This document shows, piece by piece, positions 61,616-64,000 of a DNA stretch of 64,000 nt. The position numbers were made by a program, and so were the translations under genes. The stretch covers positions 186,001 to 250,000 of the forward strand of contig NZ_AUJB01000010.1 in assembly GCF_000424005.1 (NCBI RefSeq), given 5' to 3'. This stretch comes from Pseudobutyrivibrio ruminis CF1b. Lineage in GTDB: Bacteria > Bacillota > Clostridia > Lachnospirales > Lachnospiraceae. Every line of letters starts with the position of its first letter. Position 1 is the stretch's first letter. The notes below the pieces were generated by a model. It had not been told where the DNA came from. It did no database searches and worked only from the letters and a program-made list of their open reading frames with translations.

Positions 61616-62554
61616 ATGAATGAGAAAGTTGCTGCTCTCAAAGAGAGTATGGAACAGCGTATCGTCGGAAAAGGTGAAGTAATAGACAAGTTGATTGCCG
61701 CCTTTCTAGCTGAAGGACATGTGCTGCTAGAGGATGTTCCAGGTGTGGGAAAGACATCACTTGCAAAGGCGCTTGCGGATTCTGTTTCTTTATCATTTGC
61801 GCGAATTCAGTGTACTCCGGATACAATGCCATCGGATATTACCGGTGTTTCTATTTTCAATTCTAAAGACCAGAGCTTTCAAGTTATGCCAGGTCCAGTT
61901 GTCAGCAACATAGTTCTTGTTGATGAGCTCAATCGAACATCCCCAAAAACTCAGTCTGCCCTACTTCAGGTAATGGAGGAACAGCAGGTTACAATAGATG
62001 GAAACGACATTCCAGTTCCATCGCCATTTATGGTAATTGGTACTCAGAATCCTGTGGAAATGGCAGGAACATATCCACTTCCAGAGGCTCAGCTCGACCG
62101 CTTTATGATTAAACTTAGCGTAGGCTATCCAAATCAGGATGCCTCTGAAGATATGGTCAAAAGGTTCCTTGAGGGACAGCTCCACGATGAAACTAAGCCT
62201 GTTCTTACAGGGGAAGATATAAATGAGATGCGTAAGCAGGTAAACGCCGTATCTATCAAGGATAATCTCAGACGATATGCCGTAGAGATTGTGGAGGCCA
62301 CAAGAACTAATCCTGAAATTGCCTGCGGTGCTTCGCCAAGAGCTCTGCTTTCACTTCTTAGATGTGCACAGGCTTTGGCTTTCATGGCAGACCGTGATTA
62401 TTGCGTACCTGAGGATATTGCGGAGGCAGCCACACTCACATTGACTCACAGAATTATTCTTACAAGCGAGGCAAGACTTAGCCGCACTACTAAGGAGTAT
62501 TTGGTAAGGAAGATTCTTGAGCAGGTGAGATGTAATGAGAGTTCGAATTCATAA
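61616..62554 (+). CDS. MoxR-family AAA+ ATPase
   Basis: The 312-residue protein has Walker A EDVPGVGKTSLAKAL, Walker B IVLVDELNRTSPKTQSALLQ, sensor I GTQNPVE and arginine finger region PEAQLDRFMIKL. MoxR ATPases act with DUF58 and von Willebrand-type proteins in metalloprotein or envelope-complex assembly. ATG follows AGGGGGAT. It overlaps the DUF58 gene by 20 bases. Confidence 0.95.
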   Translation: MNEKVAALKESMEQRIVGKGEVIDKLIAAFLAEGHVLLEDVPGVGKTSLAKALADSVSLSFARIQCTPDTMPSDITGVSIFNSKDQSFQVMPGPVVSNIVLVDELNRTSPKTQSALLQVMEEQQVTIDGNDIPVPSPFMVIGTQNPVEMAGTYPLPEAQLDRFMIKLSVGYPNQDASEDMVKRFLEGQLHDETKPVLTGEDINEMRKQVNAVSIKDNLRRYAVEIVEATRTNPEIACGASPRALLSLLRCAQALAFMADRDYCVPEDIAEAATLTLTHRIILTSEARLSRTTKEYLVRKILEQVRCNESSNS

Positions 62555-63605
62555 ACGGGGAGTAATTGCATATCTTTTAGGACTGGTATTAAGCATTGTC
62601 TTTGCCAGCTATTATGGAGGGCCTGTTTCTTTTGCATGGCTCTATGGAATGCTGCTTGTAATTCCGGTTTCTATTTTGTACACCATATTAAATTATAGAT
62701 TTCTAAATATATTTCAGGAGATAGAGGTTTATAAGGTTACCAAAGGTGAGGAGCACAGGTACCGTGTACTTTTTGAAAATTCGGGGATTCTTCCGGTTCA
62801 TCGTATGGGAATGTATACCCTGGATGATAGATGCAGTCTGTATGAGATTGAAAATGGTCAGCAGATATCTCTTGATAATCATCAAAAGAAGGAGCTACTG
62901 TCTGGGATTACCTGTAAATATGCAGGTGCCTATGACATTGGAATAGACAGAATTTCCCTGTCAGATCCCTTTTATATGTATACCGTGGAACTTGATGTTC
63001 AGTACAATTTCAGGGCTATTGTTAGGCCGCAGATAACTGACGTAGCCACAAAGGTTCTGGATATTGAGAACCTTATTAACAATACAGGACTAAAGAGTAA
63101 CCGGCTTTACGAGGATATTCCTGGAAGCGATATGAGGGCATATCAAAGTGGAGATTCTTTAAAATCAATAAACTGGAAAGTATCAGCAAAGCATAATGAG
63201 CTGATGGTTCGTCTCCCTGAGAAGATGGAAAAGAGGACGGTAACAATTTTGATGGATGCAGCCAATCCTCCAGAGAGCAGAGAGGATTTGGAGTATCTGA
63301 AAAAGCGTGATATCTTCCTGGAGTTTGTGGTGTCGGCAGCATGGCACTTCGGAGAACAGGGAGTACCTGTTAGATTGATTTATCCATCTGGCGATGTTAA
63401 GGAGTCTACAGTAGATTCCCGCGAAAGCTTTATGGATTTTTACAGTATAGTAGCAGATGGTATTTTTTACGGCTCGGACAAAGCCTTTAATGAGATTCAG
63501 AGGCTGGTGGCAGAGCGGAGGAACAATGTCAATGACAACGATACCTGGATTATCATCAGAGAAGATCCTGGTGAAGGAGAAAGTAGCTGCCTTATTTGCG
63601 GCTGA
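62535..63605 (+). CDS. DUF58-domain membrane protein
   Basis: The 356-residue protein has two N-terminal membrane helices (GVIAYLLGLVLSIVFA; LYGMLLVIPVSILYTIL) and the DUF58 signature LYEDIPGSDMRAYQSGDSLKSINWKVSAK (abbreviated: YEDIPGSDMR, INWK). It forms the standard partner of the upstream MoxR ATPase. The following gene starts inside it. Confidence 0.93.
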   Translation: MRVRIHKRGVIAYLLGLVLSIVFASYYGGPVSFAWLYGMLLVIPVSILYTILNYRFLNIFQEIEVYKVTKGEEHRYRVLFENSGILPVHRMGMYTLDDRCSLYEIENGQQISLDNHQKKELLSGITCKYAGAYDIGIDRISLSDPFYMYTVELDVQYNFRAIVRPQITDVATKVLDIENLINNTGLKSNRLYEDIPGSDMRAYQSGDSLKSINWKVSAKHNELMVRLPEKMEKRTVTILMDAANPPESREDLEYLKKRDIFLEFVVSAAWHFGEQGVPVRLIYPSGDVKESTVDSRESFMDFYSIVADGIFYGSDKAFNEIQRLVAERRNNVNDNDTWIIIREDPGEGESSCLICG

Positions 63606-64000
63606 GAAAAAAGTTCATCTGTTTGTATTTGCATTAATCACCATATGTCTGGAGATTTTTTTGCTTACTAAGGGCGAGGGCTACGACCTAAACAGGAGTA
63701 GCTTTGTTTTTGCGTTCATATTTTTCTTTTTCTGTTTTGCCGTTCTTGAATTTGTTTTTTATGAACTTCTTGAGAGCAGGGCGATTCCATTGTTTTCACT
63801 GGTCCCTGCTACTCTTATGTTTTTCCTTTTGAAAGTAAATGAAAAATGGAGCAATATAGCCGTTGCTGTGATTGTGGCGGTGGTTATAAGAATCATTTTT
63901 GATTATATGCCAGCCAGAGAAAAAGTTCTGTTGTTTGGAAGTTTTGTCCTTGATGGTGCAGCTTTGTATATACGTATCTTTTGGACATCTTTCTGGGGCG
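63526..64000 (+). CDS. Polytopic membrane protein, 5' part (probable transglutaminase-type partner)
   Basis: ATG 63526 (or 63532) lies behind GCGGAGGA and overlaps the DUF58 gene by 80 bases in another frame; the frame stays open to the window end. The visible 158 residues hold a basic start (VKEKVAALFAAEKKV) and about five membrane helices (LFVFALITICLEIFLL; SFVFAFIFFFFCFAVLEFVF and more). In MoxR-DUF58 operons the third gene is commonly a membrane transglutaminase-like protein, but that domain would lie outside the window. Confidence 0.75.
   Translation, partial: MSMTTIPGLSSEKILVKEKVAALFAAEKKVHLFVFALITICLEIFLLTKGEGYDLNRSSFVFAFIFFFFCFAVLEFVFYELLESRAIPLFSLVPATLMFFLLKVNEKWSNIAVAVIVAVVIRIIFDYMPAREKVLLFGSFVLDGAALYIRIFWTSFWG

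Noticed and set aside
1-64000. tRNA, rRNA, CRISPR arrays, insertion sequences or prophage
   Set aside because: No tandem repeat-spacer pattern, transposase or phage frame, and no RNA-gene signature was recognised on either strand.

Overview
The window looks like a chromosomal stretch of a low-GC, Gram-positive anaerobe of the Lachnospiraceae; Butyrivibrio or Pseudobutyrivibrio is my best guess. This rests on the rpsG-fusA-tuf order, strong AGGAGG-type ribosome binding sites, a minimal SufC plus SufB/D iron-sulfur operon, luxS next to mtnN, YesM/YesN sensing next to a sugar ABC importer, and a sortase-anchored giant surface protein. I see no tRNA, rRNA, CRISPR array, transposase or prophage gene. 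The genus is inferred, not proven.

Layout. 1-3730: end of the translation operon (rpsG, fusA, tuf). 3800-12000: housekeeping run on the + strand (VOC protein, HAD phosphatase, DUF4430 protein with an ECF S component, alanine symporter, UvrD-like helicase, LD-carboxypeptidase, ArsC/Spx-like protein, 2H phosphoesterase). 12000-18250: large YYY/DUF2298 membrane protein, a LytTR regulator coupled to a LiaF-like protein with five DNGLG repeats, a patatin and an ABC-F ATPase. 18298-23179: five-gene ABC-2 exporter plus NarL-type two-component operon laid out like linearmycin-resistance systems. 23194-36456: PHP phosphatase, second alanine symporter, SGNH hydrolase, sufC-sufB/D, CstA, MFS exporter, a secreted esterase facing a MerR gene across a textbook 19-bp-spacer promoter, DJ-1, luxS and mtnN.

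36592-52271 is a carbohydrate locus. YesM/YesN and a solute-binding lipoprotein form one coupled unit. A second, homologous binding protein, two permeases, a GH127 beta-L-arabinofuranosidase and a 1991-residue wall-anchored protein follow. The order recalls the Bifidobacterium longum locus for hydroxyproline-linked beta-L-arabinooligosaccharides. In the giant protein the halves of a PKD-like and a LamG-like domain lie about 700 residues apart, as if a segment had moved.

54776-61470 is the most novel-looking region. On the minus strand sits a compact NRPS-like operon: condensation-type protein, carrier protein, a 26-codon ORF coupled at both ends by TAATG, and an AMP ligase. Divergent from it are a LytTR response regulator, an 18-residue hydrophobic peptide gene with a strong ribosome binding site and its own terminator, an AgrC-like GHKL kinase and a CPBP-type membrane protease. 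The regulator promoter carries a perfect 10-bp direct repeat of 20-bp period just upstream of -35. A related site with the same geometry to the base precedes the protease gene. This looks like a self-contained peptide-signalling circuit, possibly linked to the divergent acyl/peptide-modifying operon. The window ends in a MoxR-DUF58-membrane protein operon.
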